Below, in pieces: positions 55,601 to 63,912 of a stretch of DNA of 64,000 nt. The notes beneath the pieces are model-generated. The model did no database searches. It saw only the letters and a program-made list of their open reading frames with translations, and had not been told where the DNA came from. A program made the position numbers and the translations under genes. The stretch is from Clostridium gasigenes. Its GTDB lineage: Bacteria > Bacillota > Clostridia > Clostridiales > Clostridiaceae. Positions within the stretch are counted from its first letter, which is position 1, and every line of letters begins with the position of its first letter. The DNA lies in assembly GCF_900104115.1 (NCBI RefSeq), contig NZ_FNJM01000006.1, forward strand, positions 123,705-187,704, read 5' to 3'.

Positions 55601-56138
55601 TCATATGGCAGCTATTGGATATGATTTGTATTGTAGAATGCTTGAAGATGCAATTAAAATAATAAAGGGCGAAATTGAAAAAGAGCCTGTACAAACAACT
55701 GTAGATATTAAAGTAGATGCATATATTTCAGCAAACTTTATACAAGATGAAATTCAAAAAATAGAGGTTTACAAGAAAATTGCAGCCATTGAGAGTTTAG
55801 AAGAGTATATGGATGTTAAAGAAGAACTTGAAGATAGATATTCAGATATTCCAGACCCTGTATATAACTTAATGGACATAGCATATATAAAAAGCAGAGC
55901 TAAATTGTTATCTATAGAAGAGATAAAAGAAACTCCAAAAGAAGTTAAATTTAAATTTGCTGAAGGATTTAGAGATATTAATAGTATTTATAAAGTATTA
56001 TTAGAAAAATATAAAGGAAAGGTATTCCTTATGTTTGGTAATAATCCATATTTCTCAGTTAAATCCAGTGAGGTGAAAAAAGACGAAGCCTTAGGATTCT
56101 ATAAAAACATGTTAGATGAAATAATAAAAAATAGTTAA
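52626..56138 (+). CDS. mfd: Transcription-repair coupling factor Mfd
   Basis: 1170 residues, full length, from the ATG at 52626 (a TTG precedes it). UvrB-like N-terminal part, CarD-type RNA polymerase interaction domain at about 500-560 (KPGDYVVHASNGVGVYKGI), then superfamily 2 motor: Walker A GDVGYGKTEVA (about 655), DEEQRFG, and LSATPIPRTLHMS; then the C-terminal domain. Translocates stalled RNA polymerase and recruits UvrA. Overlaps no gene; short spacer after pth. Core neighbour of pth as in Bacillus. Confidence 0.97.
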   Translation: MRLKGLIKPLENSDKFKEIIKDINSNRHPVNIYGVSESGKSYILDGIYENLETPVVIVTHSEMAAKNLYEDLSFYTTDVYYFPTKEVVFYNIDAISGDLRWARLKVIKEMLNNKKKIIITSIDAFAAVYTPKELYKNYSFTLKTGDEVNFKDLSKKLVESGYERVEIVEVKGEFSLRGGILDVFPPNSAYPFRVELFGDEIDSMRTFNIQSQRSIEKISAFEIFPAKEIIIAEESLTRAKEKITKELETVKNEISNPKSEIIQKLQMNVNRNLESLTENLSFETMDSYLPYFYEKPQDLFSYLEGYTYIVDDVKRCEGKLDSLYFEFNENYSAFLQRGDILPKQVDLLIGKDELVEKLKSKKIITLDTFATKNELINPLSIIGLNQITLHNYQGQLELLIEDIQDKKSKGYKTLILAGTRSRGERLASTLRDRNIESVYKDDVSSIEFGEVVITFGNLSSGFEYPDLRLSVISDKEVFGVAKKTVTKKAQKRKGIAKIKSFAELKPGDYVVHASNGVGVYKGIKQITVAGSTRDYLDIVYDKGDKLYVPVDQLDLVQKYIGSEGRSPKVSKLGGAEWQKAKQKVKKSINEIAEDLVKLYAARSILKGYKYSKDTQWQRQFEDEFPFEETPDQLTSIEEIKEDMESDKPMDRLLCGDVGYGKTEVAIRAAFKAVMDGKQVAFLVPTTILAEQHYKNLIKRFSDFPVKIDMVSRFRSVKEQKATLQAVKEGNIDILIGTHRLVSKDIVFKDLGILIVDEEQRFGVAQKEKIKSLKKNVDVLTLSATPIPRTLHMSLTGARDISVIETPPEERYPIQTYVVEQNDQLIRDAILREINRDGQVYFVYNRVESIQVMATHIQELVPECKVCIIHGQMTERQLEKEMVKFMSNEYNVLVCTTIIETGIDISNVNTMIVHDSDKMGLSQLYQLRGRVGRTNRIAYAYFVYTKDKVLTEIAEKRLKALKDFTELGSGFKIAMRDLEIRGAGNMMGSSQHGHMAAIGYDLYCRMLEDAIKIIKGEIEKEPVQTTVDIKVDAYISANFIQDEIQKIEVYKKIAAIESLEEYMDVKEELEDRYSDIPDPVYNLMDIAYIKSRAKLLSIEEIKETPKEVKFKFAEGFRDINSIYKVLLEKYKGKVFLMFGNNPYFSVKSSEVKKDEALGFYKNMLDEIIKNS

Positions 56139-56140
56139 TT

Positions 56141-56184
56141 TTAGTATATTAATTTGAATTAATAAACTAAAATTGATATACTAA
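56141..56184 (+). other. 15-bp hairpin after mfd
   Basis: TTAGTATATTAATTT pairs with AAATTGATATACTAA (one G-U), loop GAATTAATAAACT. No T-run follows, so it is a 3'-end structure and not a convincing terminator. Confidence 0.5.
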
Positions 56185-56235
56185 TATTATGTAAAATTTC
56201 AAGCAACAAATTTAAAAAAAAGTGAGGGAACATGT

Positions 56236-57213
56236 GTGAATAAGATAAAAAAAGTTCTAGCTATAGCAATGATAGGAACATTAGCATTTTCAGTAGTTGG
56301 ATGCAAAATGATTCAAAAGACTCCGGAGGCTATCCAAAAGACCGTGTTAGCAAAGGTTGGGGATCACAAAATTACAAAAGGTGATTTAGATAAAATAACA
56401 AAACCTGTTTTAAGCCAAGGTGCACAACAATATGGAGAAGGTTTTGAATCAAAGCCAGAATTTGCCGAACAAATAAAGGGATTAAAAAAACAAGGTATAG
56501 AAGTTTTAGTTGAAGAAGAAATTTTTATGCAAAAAGCTAAGTCTTTAAATTTAATTCCAGAACAATCTGAATTAGACAAGAAGGTTGCAGAAATAATCGA
56601 TCCTCAAAAAGAATCAGTAGGTGGGGATGAAGGATTTAAAAAGGCTTTAGAAGGAATGGGAGTAAGTGAAGAAGAGTATAAAAAAAGTATTGAAAGAACT
56701 GTAATAAGAGATCTTGTTACAGAAGATATGACAAAAGATATAAAAGTAACAGATGAAGATGTAAAAAAATATTATGATGAAAATCCTAATAACTTTACAG
56801 GCGCAGATGTTTCTCATATTCTAATTGCAGATGAGACAAAAGCTAAAGAAGTAAGCGAAAGAGCGGCTAAGGGTGAAGATTTTGCAGCGTTAGCTAAAGA
56901 ATTCTCAGAAGATCCAGGAAGTAAGGAAAAGGGTGGATCACTTGGTTTTACAACGTATAATACTGATAAATTAGTTCCTGAATTTGTAGCTGCAATGAGC
57001 GTTCTTAAGGAAGGTGAAATTTCACAACCAGTAAAGAGTCAATTTGGGTATCACATAATTAAAGCTACTGGAGTAAAAGTAACACCTTTTGAAGAAGTTA
57101 AAGATGCTGCTAAGGATACAATAAAAGGCGAACAAACAAATAAAATTAAAACTGAAAACTTAGCAAAATGGAAAGAAGAACTTAAAGTTAAAATTTACGA
57201 AGATAAACTTTAA
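56236..57213 (+). CDS. PrsA-like peptidyl-prolyl isomerase foldase, lipoprotein
   Basis: 325 residues, GTG start after GAGGGAA. Signal peptide with lipobox (FSVVGC), so Cys23 is probably lipidated. A SurA-like N-terminal helical region (about 35-180) precedes a PpiC/parvulin domain (about 188-285; ADVSHILIADETKAKEV, GSKEKGGSLGFTTY, FGYHIIKATG). Extracellular membrane-bound chaperone for secreted proteins. In Bacillus mfd is followed directly by spoVT; here this gene is inserted between them. Ends at a strong terminator. Confidence 0.92.
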   Translation: MNKIKKVLAIAMIGTLAFSVVGCKMIQKTPEAIQKTVLAKVGDHKITKGDLDKITKPVLSQGAQQYGEGFESKPEFAEQIKGLKKQGIEVLVEEEIFMQKAKSLNLIPEQSELDKKVAEIIDPQKESVGGDEGFKKALEGMGVSEEEYKKSIERTVIRDLVTEDMTKDIKVTDEDVKKYYDENPNNFTGADVSHILIADETKAKEVSERAAKGEDFAALAKEFSEDPGSKEKGGSLGFTTYNTDKLVPEFVAAMSVLKEGEISQPVKSQFGYHIIKATGVKVTPFEEVKDAAKDTIKGEQTNKIKTENLAKWKEELKVKIYEDKL

Positions 57214-57232
57214 TTTAATAGTAGGAATATTA

Positions 57233-57261
57233 AAGAACTCGACAAAGTCGGGTTCTTTTTT
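57233..57261 (+). terminator. Intrinsic terminator after PrsA-like gene
   Basis: AAGAACTCGAC pairs with GTCGGGTTCTT around AAA, then TTTTTTGC. Confidence 0.92.
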
Positions 57262-57383
57262 GCATGAAAAAATAGAATATTTAAATTAATTATATAAATA
57301 TTGGCTATATGTGTATAAAATTTCTAAGAAGTCAAATAATAATAATGCAATTAGTTATTAATAAATAAGGGAGGAAACTTAAA

Positions 57384-57932
57384 ATGAAGGCAACAGGAAT
57401 TGTTAGACGTATTGATGACCTAGGTAGAGTAGTTATACCAAAAGAAATAAGAAGAACATTAAGGATTAGAGAAGGGGATCCTTTAGAAATATTTACTGAT
57501 AGAGAAGGTGGCGTAATATTAAAAAAATATTCTCCTATTGGTGAATTAACAGACTTCTCAAAAGATTATGCAGATAGCTTGCAACAAGCTATTGGACATA
57601 TAATTATTATAGCAGATAAGGATGCATTTATAACTGCTAGTGGAGCGCCTAAAAAGGAGTATGTAGAAAGAAAAGTAAGTCCAGAATTAGAGAAGATTAT
57701 GGAAAATAGAAAACCTGTAATAATTATTGATCCAGCAAAAACTATTCCATTACATAATGATGAGGAAGACGGTAAATATACAAGTCAAGTAGTTGCGCCT
57801 ATAATTGCTGAAGGAGATGCCATTGGAGTTGTAATTATTTTAACTAAAGAACCAGGCGAAAAACTTGGTGAATTAGAGTTGAAATTAGCTGAAACAGCAG
57901 CAGCATTCTTAGGAAAACAAATGGAACAATAA
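57384..57932 (+). CDS. spoVT: Stage V sporulation protein T (AbrB family regulator)
   Basis: 182 residues. N-terminal AbrB swapped-hairpin domain MKATGIVRRIDDLGRVVIPK and RRTLRIREGDPLEIF; C-terminal GAF-like domain (about 55-180). SpoVT tunes sigma-G-dependent genes in the forespore. GGGAGGAAAC site. A terminator precedes it, so it has its own promoter in the 170-base gap; I could not identify a clean sigma-G consensus there. Same position as in Bacillus. Confidence 0.96.
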   Translation: MKATGIVRRIDDLGRVVIPKEIRRTLRIREGDPLEIFTDREGGVILKKYSPIGELTDFSKDYADSLQQAIGHIIIIADKDAFITASGAPKKEYVERKVSPELEKIMENRKPVIIIDPAKTIPLHNDEEDGKYTSQVVAPIIAEGDAIGVVIILTKEPGEKLGELELKLAETAAAFLGKQMEQ

Positions 57933-58008
57933 AATATAAAAATATTTTTTAAAGTATGCATATGTTAAATTATCTATAAAATAAAGTTAAACATAAAATA
58001 AAAGTAAT

Positions 58009-58066
58009 AATACCTCTAAACTTTAAATAGAAATTATTATATAGAAATAAAGTTTGGAGGTATTTT
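58009..58066 (+). promoter_or_regulatory. Hairpin sequestering the spoVB-like Shine-Dalgarno
   Basis: AATACCTCTAAACTTTA (58009-58025) pairs with TAAAGTTTGGAGGTATT (58048-58064), 17 bp with one G-U. The right arm contains the whole GGAGG site used by the gene starting at 58067. The stem plus TATTTT may also end the spoVT transcript. Either translation of the flippase is off unless the stem is melted, or read-through is controlled. Confidence 0.7.
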
Positions 58067-59605
58067 ATGAAGAAGCAATCATTAATTAAAGGTAGCTTAA
58101 TTCTTGGAATTACAGGGATACTCGCAAGGTTCCTTGGATTATTTTTTAGATGGCCATTAATTATGCTTATAGGGGATGAAGGTGTAGGGTATTATCAAAT
58201 GTCTTATCCGTTATATATGTTTTTTATTGCTATAGCATCTGGAGTTCCGGTTGCTATGTCTAAAATGATATCAGAAAAAAATGCAATAGGTGATAAAGAA
58301 GGGATTTTTGAAGTTGTTAAAGAATCAACTTATTTAATGTTGCTTTTAGGGATTGGAACAACATTAATACTTTTTTTCTTTGCGAATCCAATTATTAGTT
58401 TTTTAAAATGGAATCCTAAGTCATATTATGCACTTATAGGAATATCTTTTGCACCCTTAATTATATCTTTAATGACTATATACAGAGGTTTTTTTCAAGG
58501 ACTTCAAAACATGACACCATCAGGTGTATCTCAAATTTTAGAACAAATAGGTAGAGTAATAGTAGGAGTTGGACTTGCTATATTGTTATTACCTAAAGGT
58601 ATTGAGTATGCAGCAGGAGGCGCAGCTTTTGGAGCAGCAGCAGGTGGATTGCTTGGAGGTGGGTATCTATATTTAAAATATAGAAAAATTAAAAAACAAA
58701 TGGGTATTAAAAAAGTTAAAACAAACACTCAATTACTAACGAGTATTTTGAAAATATCAATACCTATATCTATTGGAGCAACTGTTGGAACAATTATGAG
58801 TTTGATAGATTCAATAGTGGTTCCACAAAAGTTATTAGAAGCAGGTCTTTCTGAGACAGCAGCAACTATATTGTATGCGCAATTAACAGGCAAAGCATCA
58901 GTAATAGTAAATATACCTTTAACACTGTCAATGGCACTGTGTATATCGTTAATTCCAATAATAGCTGAAAATTATATTCTAAGAAATAAAAAAGAAGTTG
59001 ATAAAAAAATAGAATTATCTATGAAGTTATCAGCAGTAATATCATTGCCATGTATGCTTGGAATGTTTTTTCTAGCAGGACCTATTATGAAATTAATATT
59101 TCCCGGTAGATTTGAGGGGATAGAAATATTAAGATTTTTATCATTATCAATTCCATTTATTATAGTAACGCAAACAACAACATCCATAATGCAAGGGACA
59201 GGCCACTATATAGCACCTGTTATAAACCTGTTTATAGGATGTTTAGTGAAGATTGTACTTACGTGGATATTAGTGCCTATACCGTCTTTAAACATATATG
59301 GAGCTGTAATAGCTAGTGTGGGAGCCTATGTAGTTGCAACGATTTTAAACTTGATATCTATGAAGGTTAAAATGAAAACAAAACTTAAGTTCTATAGTTC
59401 CTTTATTAAACCAGCTTATGCAGCAATTTTAATGATAGTATCTACAATGGTTGCATATAATTTCTTATTTAAAAAGACATCTAGTAATAGTACTTCTTGC
59501 TTATTAGCAATACTTTTGGGTATTATTATATATGGAGTATCAATATTAATCTTTAGAGTGTTTAGCATGAATGAAATTAAGGAAAGATTAATAAAAAACA
59601 GATAA
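58067..59605 (+). CDS. SpoVB/MurJ-like polysaccharide flippase
   Basis: 512 residues with about 14 hydrophobic segments, MATE/MVF superfamily layout. Segments LGLFFRWPLIMLIGDEGVGY, FAPLIISLMTIYRGFFQGLQ and AAGGAAFGAAAGGLLGGGYL are typical of SpoVB/YabM. Probably flips lipid-linked peptidoglycan or polysaccharide precursors, in sporulation or growth. It takes the position of Bacillus yabM. Its GGAGG site is hidden in the hairpin at 58009. The next gene begins 15 bases after its stop. Confidence 0.9.
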   Translation: MKKQSLIKGSLILGITGILARFLGLFFRWPLIMLIGDEGVGYYQMSYPLYMFFIAIASGVPVAMSKMISEKNAIGDKEGIFEVVKESTYLMLLLGIGTTLILFFFANPIISFLKWNPKSYYALIGISFAPLIISLMTIYRGFFQGLQNMTPSGVSQILEQIGRVIVGVGLAILLLPKGIEYAAGGAAFGAAAGGLLGGGYLYLKYRKIKKQMGIKKVKTNTQLLTSILKISIPISIGATVGTIMSLIDSIVVPQKLLEAGLSETAATILYAQLTGKASVIVNIPLTLSMALCISLIPIIAENYILRNKKEVDKKIELSMKLSAVISLPCMLGMFFLAGPIMKLIFPGRFEGIEILRFLSLSIPFIIVTQTTTSIMQGTGHYIAPVINLFIGCLVKIVLTWILVPIPSLNIYGAVIASVGAYVVATILNLISMKVKMKTKLKFYSSFIKPAYAAILMIVSTMVAYNFLFKKTSSNSTSCLLAILLGIIIYGVSILIFRVFSMNEIKERLIKNR

Positions 59606-59620
59606 GAAGGAGAGAACCTT

Positions 59621-61063
59621 ATGATAAAGATAGTAGGCTTAGGACCTGGTGCACCTGAGGCATTAACAATAGGAGCTGTTAAAGCTTTAGAGAAAAGTGA
59701 AAATATATTTTTCAGAACTGAAAAACATCCAACAGTAGATTATTTAAAAGAAAAGATGAAAACATTCAAAACATACGATCACTTTTATGAAGAGGGAAGT
59801 AATTTTGACGAAGTATATGAAAATATAGCTAAAGATATAATTTGTCAGTATAAAGAAAAGGGCGAATTAATATACGCTGTTCCAGGACATCCCTTAGTTG
59901 CAGAAAAATCTGTATTCAATTTAATAAAGTTATGTGATGAAAATAATATTGAATATAAAATACTTCCAGCAGTTAGTTTTATAGATGCTATGATAGATAG
60001 CTTGAAAATTGATCCTATTGAAGGAATTAAAGTTATAGATGCCTTTGATATGAAAAATCAAATATTAGACAAGAGAATAGGCACAATAATAACACAGGTG
60101 TACAACCCACTAATAGCATCAGAAGTTAAACTTCAATTATTAGAATTTTATAATGATGATACAATAATTGATTATGTAAGAGCTGCTGGCATAGAAGGTC
60201 AAGAAAGTATAAGAAAGATTCCTATATATGAGCTAGATATGCAAGAAGATATAGATTATTTAACATCTGTATATGTACCTAAGGATTTAAAAAACAAGCG
60301 AGATTTTAATGATTTAGTTTCAATAATTGATACATTAAGAGGTGAGGATGGATGTCCTTGGGATAGAGAACAAACTCACGAAAGTTTGAAAAATCAATTA
60401 ATTGAAGAATGTTATGAAGTTATAGATGCTATAAATAATGAGGATATAGATGGAATTATAGAAGAGCTTGGAGATGTTCTTTTACATGTAGTTTTCAATG
60501 CTTCAATTGGAAATGATGATGGGTATTTCAATATCACAGATGTAATAGAATCTATATGTACAAAAATGATTTATAGGCATCCTCATGTATTTAAGGATAA
60601 GAAAGAAACTACAAGTGAAGAAGTAATTACTACCTGGGATGAACTTAAAACTAAAGAAAAAAAATTTAATTCTGTAACTGAAGAACTAAAAGCTATAGCT
60701 AAAAGCTTGCCAGCGTTAATTAGGGCTGATAAGGTTCAAAAGAAGGCTGCTAAAGTTGGATTTGATTGGGATAATGTTGAAGAGGCGGCTTTAAAAGTTG
60801 AAGAAGAATTAAAAGAGGTATTAGAGGTATATAAATCAGATAATCAGGAGAAAATAATAGAAGAGGTAGGCGATTTAATATTTTCTTGTGTTAATGTTTC
60901 AAGATTTTTAAAGGTTAATGAAGAAGAAGCTTTAAGTAAGACTACAGAAAAATTCATAAAAAGATTTAGTTTCATCGAAGAGTTTGCATTATCAAAAGGT
61001 AAAAAGTTAACAGAAATGAACTTAGAACAAATGAATAATTTATGGGATGAAGCAAAAAAATAG
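59621..61063 (+). CDS. MazG-family NTP pyrophosphohydrolase fused to tetrapyrrole methylase (YabN type)
   Basis: 480 residues. The N-terminal half (about 1-220) is a SAM-type tetrapyrrole methylase-like domain (VGLGPGAPEALTIGAVKA, YAVPGHPLVAEKSV). The C-terminal half has two MazG units starting RGEDGCPWDREQTHESL and EEVGDLIFSCVNVSRF, with the EExxE-type metal motifs (EEC, EELGD, EEVGD). Hydrolyses abnormal NTPs. AGAAGGAGAG site. It forms an operon with the preceding flippase gene. Confidence 0.93.
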   Translation: MIKIVGLGPGAPEALTIGAVKALEKSENIFFRTEKHPTVDYLKEKMKTFKTYDHFYEEGSNFDEVYENIAKDIICQYKEKGELIYAVPGHPLVAEKSVFNLIKLCDENNIEYKILPAVSFIDAMIDSLKIDPIEGIKVIDAFDMKNQILDKRIGTIITQVYNPLIASEVKLQLLEFYNDDTIIDYVRAAGIEGQESIRKIPIYELDMQEDIDYLTSVYVPKDLKNKRDFNDLVSIIDTLRGEDGCPWDREQTHESLKNQLIEECYEVIDAINNEDIDGIIEELGDVLLHVVFNASIGNDDGYFNITDVIESICTKMIYRHPHVFKDKKETTSEEVITTWDELKTKEKKFNSVTEELKAIAKSLPALIRADKVQKKAAKVGFDWDNVEEAALKVEEELKEVLEVYKSDNQEKIIEEVGDLIFSCVNVSRFLKVNEEEALSKTTEKFIKRFSFIEEFALSKGKKLTEMNLEQMNNLWDEAKK

Positions 61064-61315
61064 AGAAAACACAAAAATAAATTTGACTAAAGAAGGAATT
61101 TTGTGTTTAATAGAGAATATATTTAAAGTGATTGTATAAAGCTATAGAAAACTATCATGATTACCTTGTAATAATTATCTTTTTATAACAAAAAATTCAT
61201 AATGCTATGGACTAGTTTGAAAAGACACTATATAATAGGGTAATGTAGTTATGTACATAGAATAAAGCAGTTAACTACTAAAATATATAACTGGTTATTT
61301 AAGGAGGATGTAATT

Positions 61316-61591
61316 GTGAATAAAGCAGAATTAATTACTAGTATGGCAGAAAAGAGCAAATTAACTAAGAAGGATGCAGAAGCAGCTTTAAAATCATTTA
61401 TAGAAAGCGTTGAAGAAACGTTAGAAAAAGGTGAAAAAGTTCAATTAGTTGGATTTGGTACTTTCGAAACTAGAGAAAGAGCAGCTAGAGAAGGAAGAAA
61501 CCCAAGAACTAAAGAAACTATACAAATAGCAGCATCAACAGTTCCAGTATTTAAAGCTGGAAAAGAATTCAAAGAAAAAGTTAATAAATAA
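61316..61591 (+). CDS. HU-type DNA-binding protein
   Basis: 91 residues, GTG start after AAGGAGG. Typical HU: MNKAELITSMAEKS, VGFGTFETRERAAREGRNP arm, and TVPVFKAGKEFKEKV. Bends and packages DNA as a dimer. It is inserted between the mazG-type gene and yabO, unlike in Bacillus. A terminator and unusual GC-rich hairpins follow. A promoter with TATAAT near 61232 is visible in the upstream gap. Confidence 0.96.
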   Translation: MNKAELITSMAEKSKLTKKDAEAALKSFIESVEETLEKGEKVQLVGFGTFETRERAAREGRNPRTKETIQIAASTVPVFKAGKEFKEKVNK

Positions 61592-61597
61592 TTATAT

Positions 61598-61625
61598 AGG
61601 AACCCGAGTTATCTCGGGTTCTTTT
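61598..61625 (+). terminator. Intrinsic terminator after HU gene
   Basis: GGAACCCGAG and CTCGGGTTC around TTAT, then TTTTAAG. Confidence 0.93.
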
Positions 61626-61637
61626 AAGTGACACTTA

Positions 61638-61714
61638 TGTTCCAGACTCGCGCAGCGAGACTGGAACATGTAGTGGAACTTACTCCTAGGAGCGTAGCGA
61701 GTAGGAGTTTCAGT
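61638..61714. repeat. Two GC-rich palindromes with a shared GCG[CT]AGCGAG core
   Basis: The first is TGTTCCAGACTCGC-GCA-GCGAGACTGGAACA (61638-61668). The second has outer arms ACTCCTA/TAGGAGT (61681-61711) with GCGTAGCGAG inside. Both are much richer in GC than the flanks and share the core GCGCAGCGAG/GCGTAGCGAG. They carry no open frame; they resemble short palindromic repeat elements or a structured RNA. Confidence 0.5.
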
Positions 61715-61800
61715 TAAAAGAAAAACTTAAGGTCGCGTAAACCTGAGCATAGGCGATAATAAGAGCTTATTCATATTCTAATAATAAAGGAGAGTGCTTT

Positions 61801-62061
61801 ATGAGATTAGATAAATATCTAAAAGTTTCAAGAATAATAAAAAGAAGAACAGTTGCAAAAGAAGTTTGCGCAAGTGGAAGAGTTACTATAAATGAAAAAG
61901 TTGTGAAACCGTCAGTAGACGTAAAAGCTGGGGACATTATAGAAATTTCTTTTGCAAACAGATCTTTAAAAGCTAGAATAACAAGTATTATTGAACATGT
62001 AAGAAAAGAAAATGCAAAAGAAATGTACGAGATATTAGAAGGCGTAGAAGATAAAGAATAA
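61801..62061 (+). CDS. S4-domain RNA-binding protein RqcP (YabO)
   Basis: 86 residues, one S4 domain: RLDKYLKVSRIIKRRTVAKE, CASGRVTINEKVVKPSVDVK. RqcP acts with RqcH in ribosome-associated quality control in Bacillus, helping alanine-tail stalled nascent chains on 50S subunits; function here is by homology. AAGGAG site 10 bases before ATG. First of five short genes that run to the tRNA. Confidence 0.93.
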   Translation: MRLDKYLKVSRIIKRRTVAKEVCASGRVTINEKVVKPSVDVKAGDIIEISFANRSLKARITSIIEHVRKENAKEMYEILEGVEDKE

Positions 62062-62113
62062 AAGTGAAACAACTTTCATATATTTTTATAAAGAATATGT
62101 GGAGGATATAACT

Positions 62114-62407
62114 ATGGAAAGAAAAATAGAAAAAAAAGTAGAAGATGTAAGAGGAAATATAACGCTGGAGAACAGAAATAGATTAACATTAACAGGAGTA
62201 GAGGAAGTTATAAGCTTTGATGATGAAAAGATATTGATTAATACAAAATTAGGAGCATTAACTATTAAAGGATCTGAACTTAAGATGAATAAGTTAGATG
62301 TTCAAAATGGAGATGTTATAATAGTGGGTAAGATCGCATCTATGGTTTATAGTGGAAAAGAGCTTAAAAAAGAAAAAGAAAATATAATAACGAAGTTATT
62401 CAAATAG
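62114..62407 (+). CDS. yabP: Sporulation protein YabP
   Basis: 97 residues from the ATG at 62114, which follows GGAGG; the earlier ATG at 62099 overlaps that site. The family pattern (NRNRLTLTGVEEVISFDDEK, TKLGALTIKGSELKMNKLDV) is clear. YabP is required for sporulation in Bacillus and acts in the cortex/coat assembly pathway together with YabQ. It ends 9 bases before yabQ. Confidence 0.93.
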   Translation: MERKIEKKVEDVRGNITLENRNRLTLTGVEEVISFDDEKILINTKLGALTIKGSELKMNKLDVQNGDVIIVGKIASMVYSGKELKKEKENIITKLFK

Positions 62408-62416
62408 GAGTGTATT

Positions 62417-62827
62417 ATGCTTTTACCAATAAGAATTCAATTTGATATAGTTTTATATGCTCTTTTAGCAGGTCTATTAACTGGTATTATGTTTGATCTT
62501 TATAGAATTATAAGAGGAGCTAAGGTTCCCAAATTTATTGTTTTTATACAAGACATATTATTTTGGAGCTTAGCTGCTGTAATAGTTTTTACTTTCTTGT
62601 TATATACTAATTATGCCTTTTTAGGAGCCTATGTATATATTTTTATGGTGATATCTTTATTATTTTATTTAAGGTTTATAAGTTCATTAATTTTCAAAGT
62701 TGAACTTATAATAATTGGCAAGATTAGAGGGGTTTCAAGACTTATATTTAAAAATATAATCTATCCTATTAAATTAATATATTCAAAAATTTCAGGTAAA
62801 ACTAAAGAACAAAAAAAAATAACTTGA
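62417..62827 (+). CDS. yabQ: Sporulation membrane protein YabQ
   Basis: 136 residues with four hydrophobic segments (QFDIVLYALLAGLLTGIMF, FIQDILFWSLAAVIVFTFLL and others) and a basic C-terminal tail. The start is ATG after AGGAGTG. YabQ localises to forespore membranes and is needed for cortex formation in Bacillus. Directly after yabP. Confidence 0.9.
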   Translation: MLLPIRIQFDIVLYALLAGLLTGIMFDLYRIIRGAKVPKFIVFIQDILFWSLAAVIVFTFLLYTNYAFLGAYVYIFMVISLLFYLRFISSLIFKVELIIIGKIRGVSRLIFKNIIYPIKLIYSKISGKTKEQKKIT

Positions 62828-62885
62828 ATAAAGTATATATAATGTTTAAAATGTATATAGAATATATTTAAAAGAGGTTAATATA

Positions 62886-63161
62886 ATGAAAAGAAGATTA
62901 ACTTTCAAGGGCACTATTGTAATTTTACTTTTTGTAATTTTCATTATTAGTTTTATTAAACAAGAACTTACTATGAAAAGAATTCAGAATGATATAGTAG
63001 CAAATCAACAAGAGTTGACAAAACTTAAAGATGAAAATTTTAAGCTACAAACTGAATTGGATAATACACCATCTCATGATTATTTAGAAAAACTTGTAAG
63101 AGAAAGACTAGGTATGATAAAAGAAGGAGAAAAAGTGGTGAATTCCCAAAAAGAAAATTGA
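62886..63161 (+). CDS. divIC: Septum formation initiator DivIC/FtsB
   Basis: 91 residues. A single N-terminal membrane segment (TIVILLFVIFIISFI) followed by a coiled coil (IQNDIVANQQELTKLKDENF) and the FtsB/DivIC end LVRERLGMIKEGE. Part of the divisome complex with FtsL and DivIB. AAGAGG site. Same place as in Bacillus, after yabQ. Confidence 0.93.
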   Translation: MKRRLTFKGTIVILLFVIFIISFIKQELTMKRIQNDIVANQQELTKLKDENFKLQTELDNTPSHDYLEKLVRERLGMIKEGEKVVNSQKEN

Positions 63162-63243
63162 AAAAATATGTTTTAAAATCACAACAAATGGTTATTATTA
63201 TAATGACATATATTATTTAATTTTAAGGAGGAATCTTTGTAAC

Positions 63244-63657
63244 ATGACCTTAATGGCAGGAAACATATTAGAAGGTACAGTGGTAAATATCACAAATTTC
63301 GGAGCTTTTGTGGAAATCGAAGGCAAAACAGGGTTAGTTCATATTTCGGAAGTAGCTGATTCATTTGTTAAGGATATCAGACAACACCTTACAGAACAAG
63401 ATAAAGTAAAGGTGAAAGTAATATCAATAGATGATAATGGCAAAATAAGCTTATCTATTAAGCAAGCAAGTGTTCCTAAAAGAACAGTTAAGCCTGTTGA
63501 AATTGATTGGGCTTCAGAAAATAAGAAGTCTACAAACAATCACAATACAGCTGGGTTTGAGGACATAATGTCAAGATTCTTAAAGGATAGCGAAGAGAGA
63601 CTTCAAGATGTAAAGAAAAACCAGGACTTTAAAAGTAGAAATGGTAAGAAAAGTTAA
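63244..63657 (+). CDS. S1 RNA-binding domain protein YabR-like
   Basis: 137 residues. One S1 domain at the N-terminus (GNILEGTVVNITNFGAFVEI, EGKTGLVHISEVAD, VKVISIDDNGKISLSIKQA), then a charged tail with a Ser/Asn-rich stretch. YabR-like protein that binds RNA or ribosomes; role not settled. AAGGAGG site. Last gene before the tRNA, followed by a terminator. Confidence 0.92.
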   Translation: MTLMAGNILEGTVVNITNFGAFVEIEGKTGLVHISEVADSFVKDIRQHLTEQDKVKVKVISIDDNGKISLSIKQASVPKRTVKPVEIDWASENKKSTNNHNTAGFEDIMSRFLKDSEERLQDVKKNQDFKSRNGKKS

Positions 63658-63700
63658 GCATAGCTTAAGAAAAATTTTAATTTAATATAAAACTTTACAT

Positions 63701-63733
63701 AAAAGCTAAGAGATATATCTCTTAGCTTTTTAT
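63701..63733 (+). terminator. Intrinsic terminator after S1 domain gene
   Basis: AAAAGCTAAGAGATATATCTCTTAGCTTTTT, an almost perfect palindrome ending in T's, before the tRNA promoter. Arms are 14 bp. Confidence 0.88.
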
Positions 63734-63849
63734 GTATTTAAATAACAGAAGTTCAAAAAAAGGTTGAACTACATATGGCTAAAATACAGGTTTATAGAGT
63801 TGATATGAGCAAAAAAAAGCATAAAATATAATAAACAATATAAAAAGTG

Positions 63850-63878
63850 TTGACAGTATTTGAATCCTGATATATAAT
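63850..63878 (+). promoter_or_regulatory. Consensus sigma-A promoter of tRNA-Leu
   Basis: TTGACA (63850-63855), exactly 17 bases, TATAAT (63873-63878): both elements perfect. The tRNA starts 35 bases after the -10. Confidence 0.93.
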
Positions 63879-63912
63879 TAATTTTGTCGTCAAGAGGCGA
63901 TGGAAACAACAT

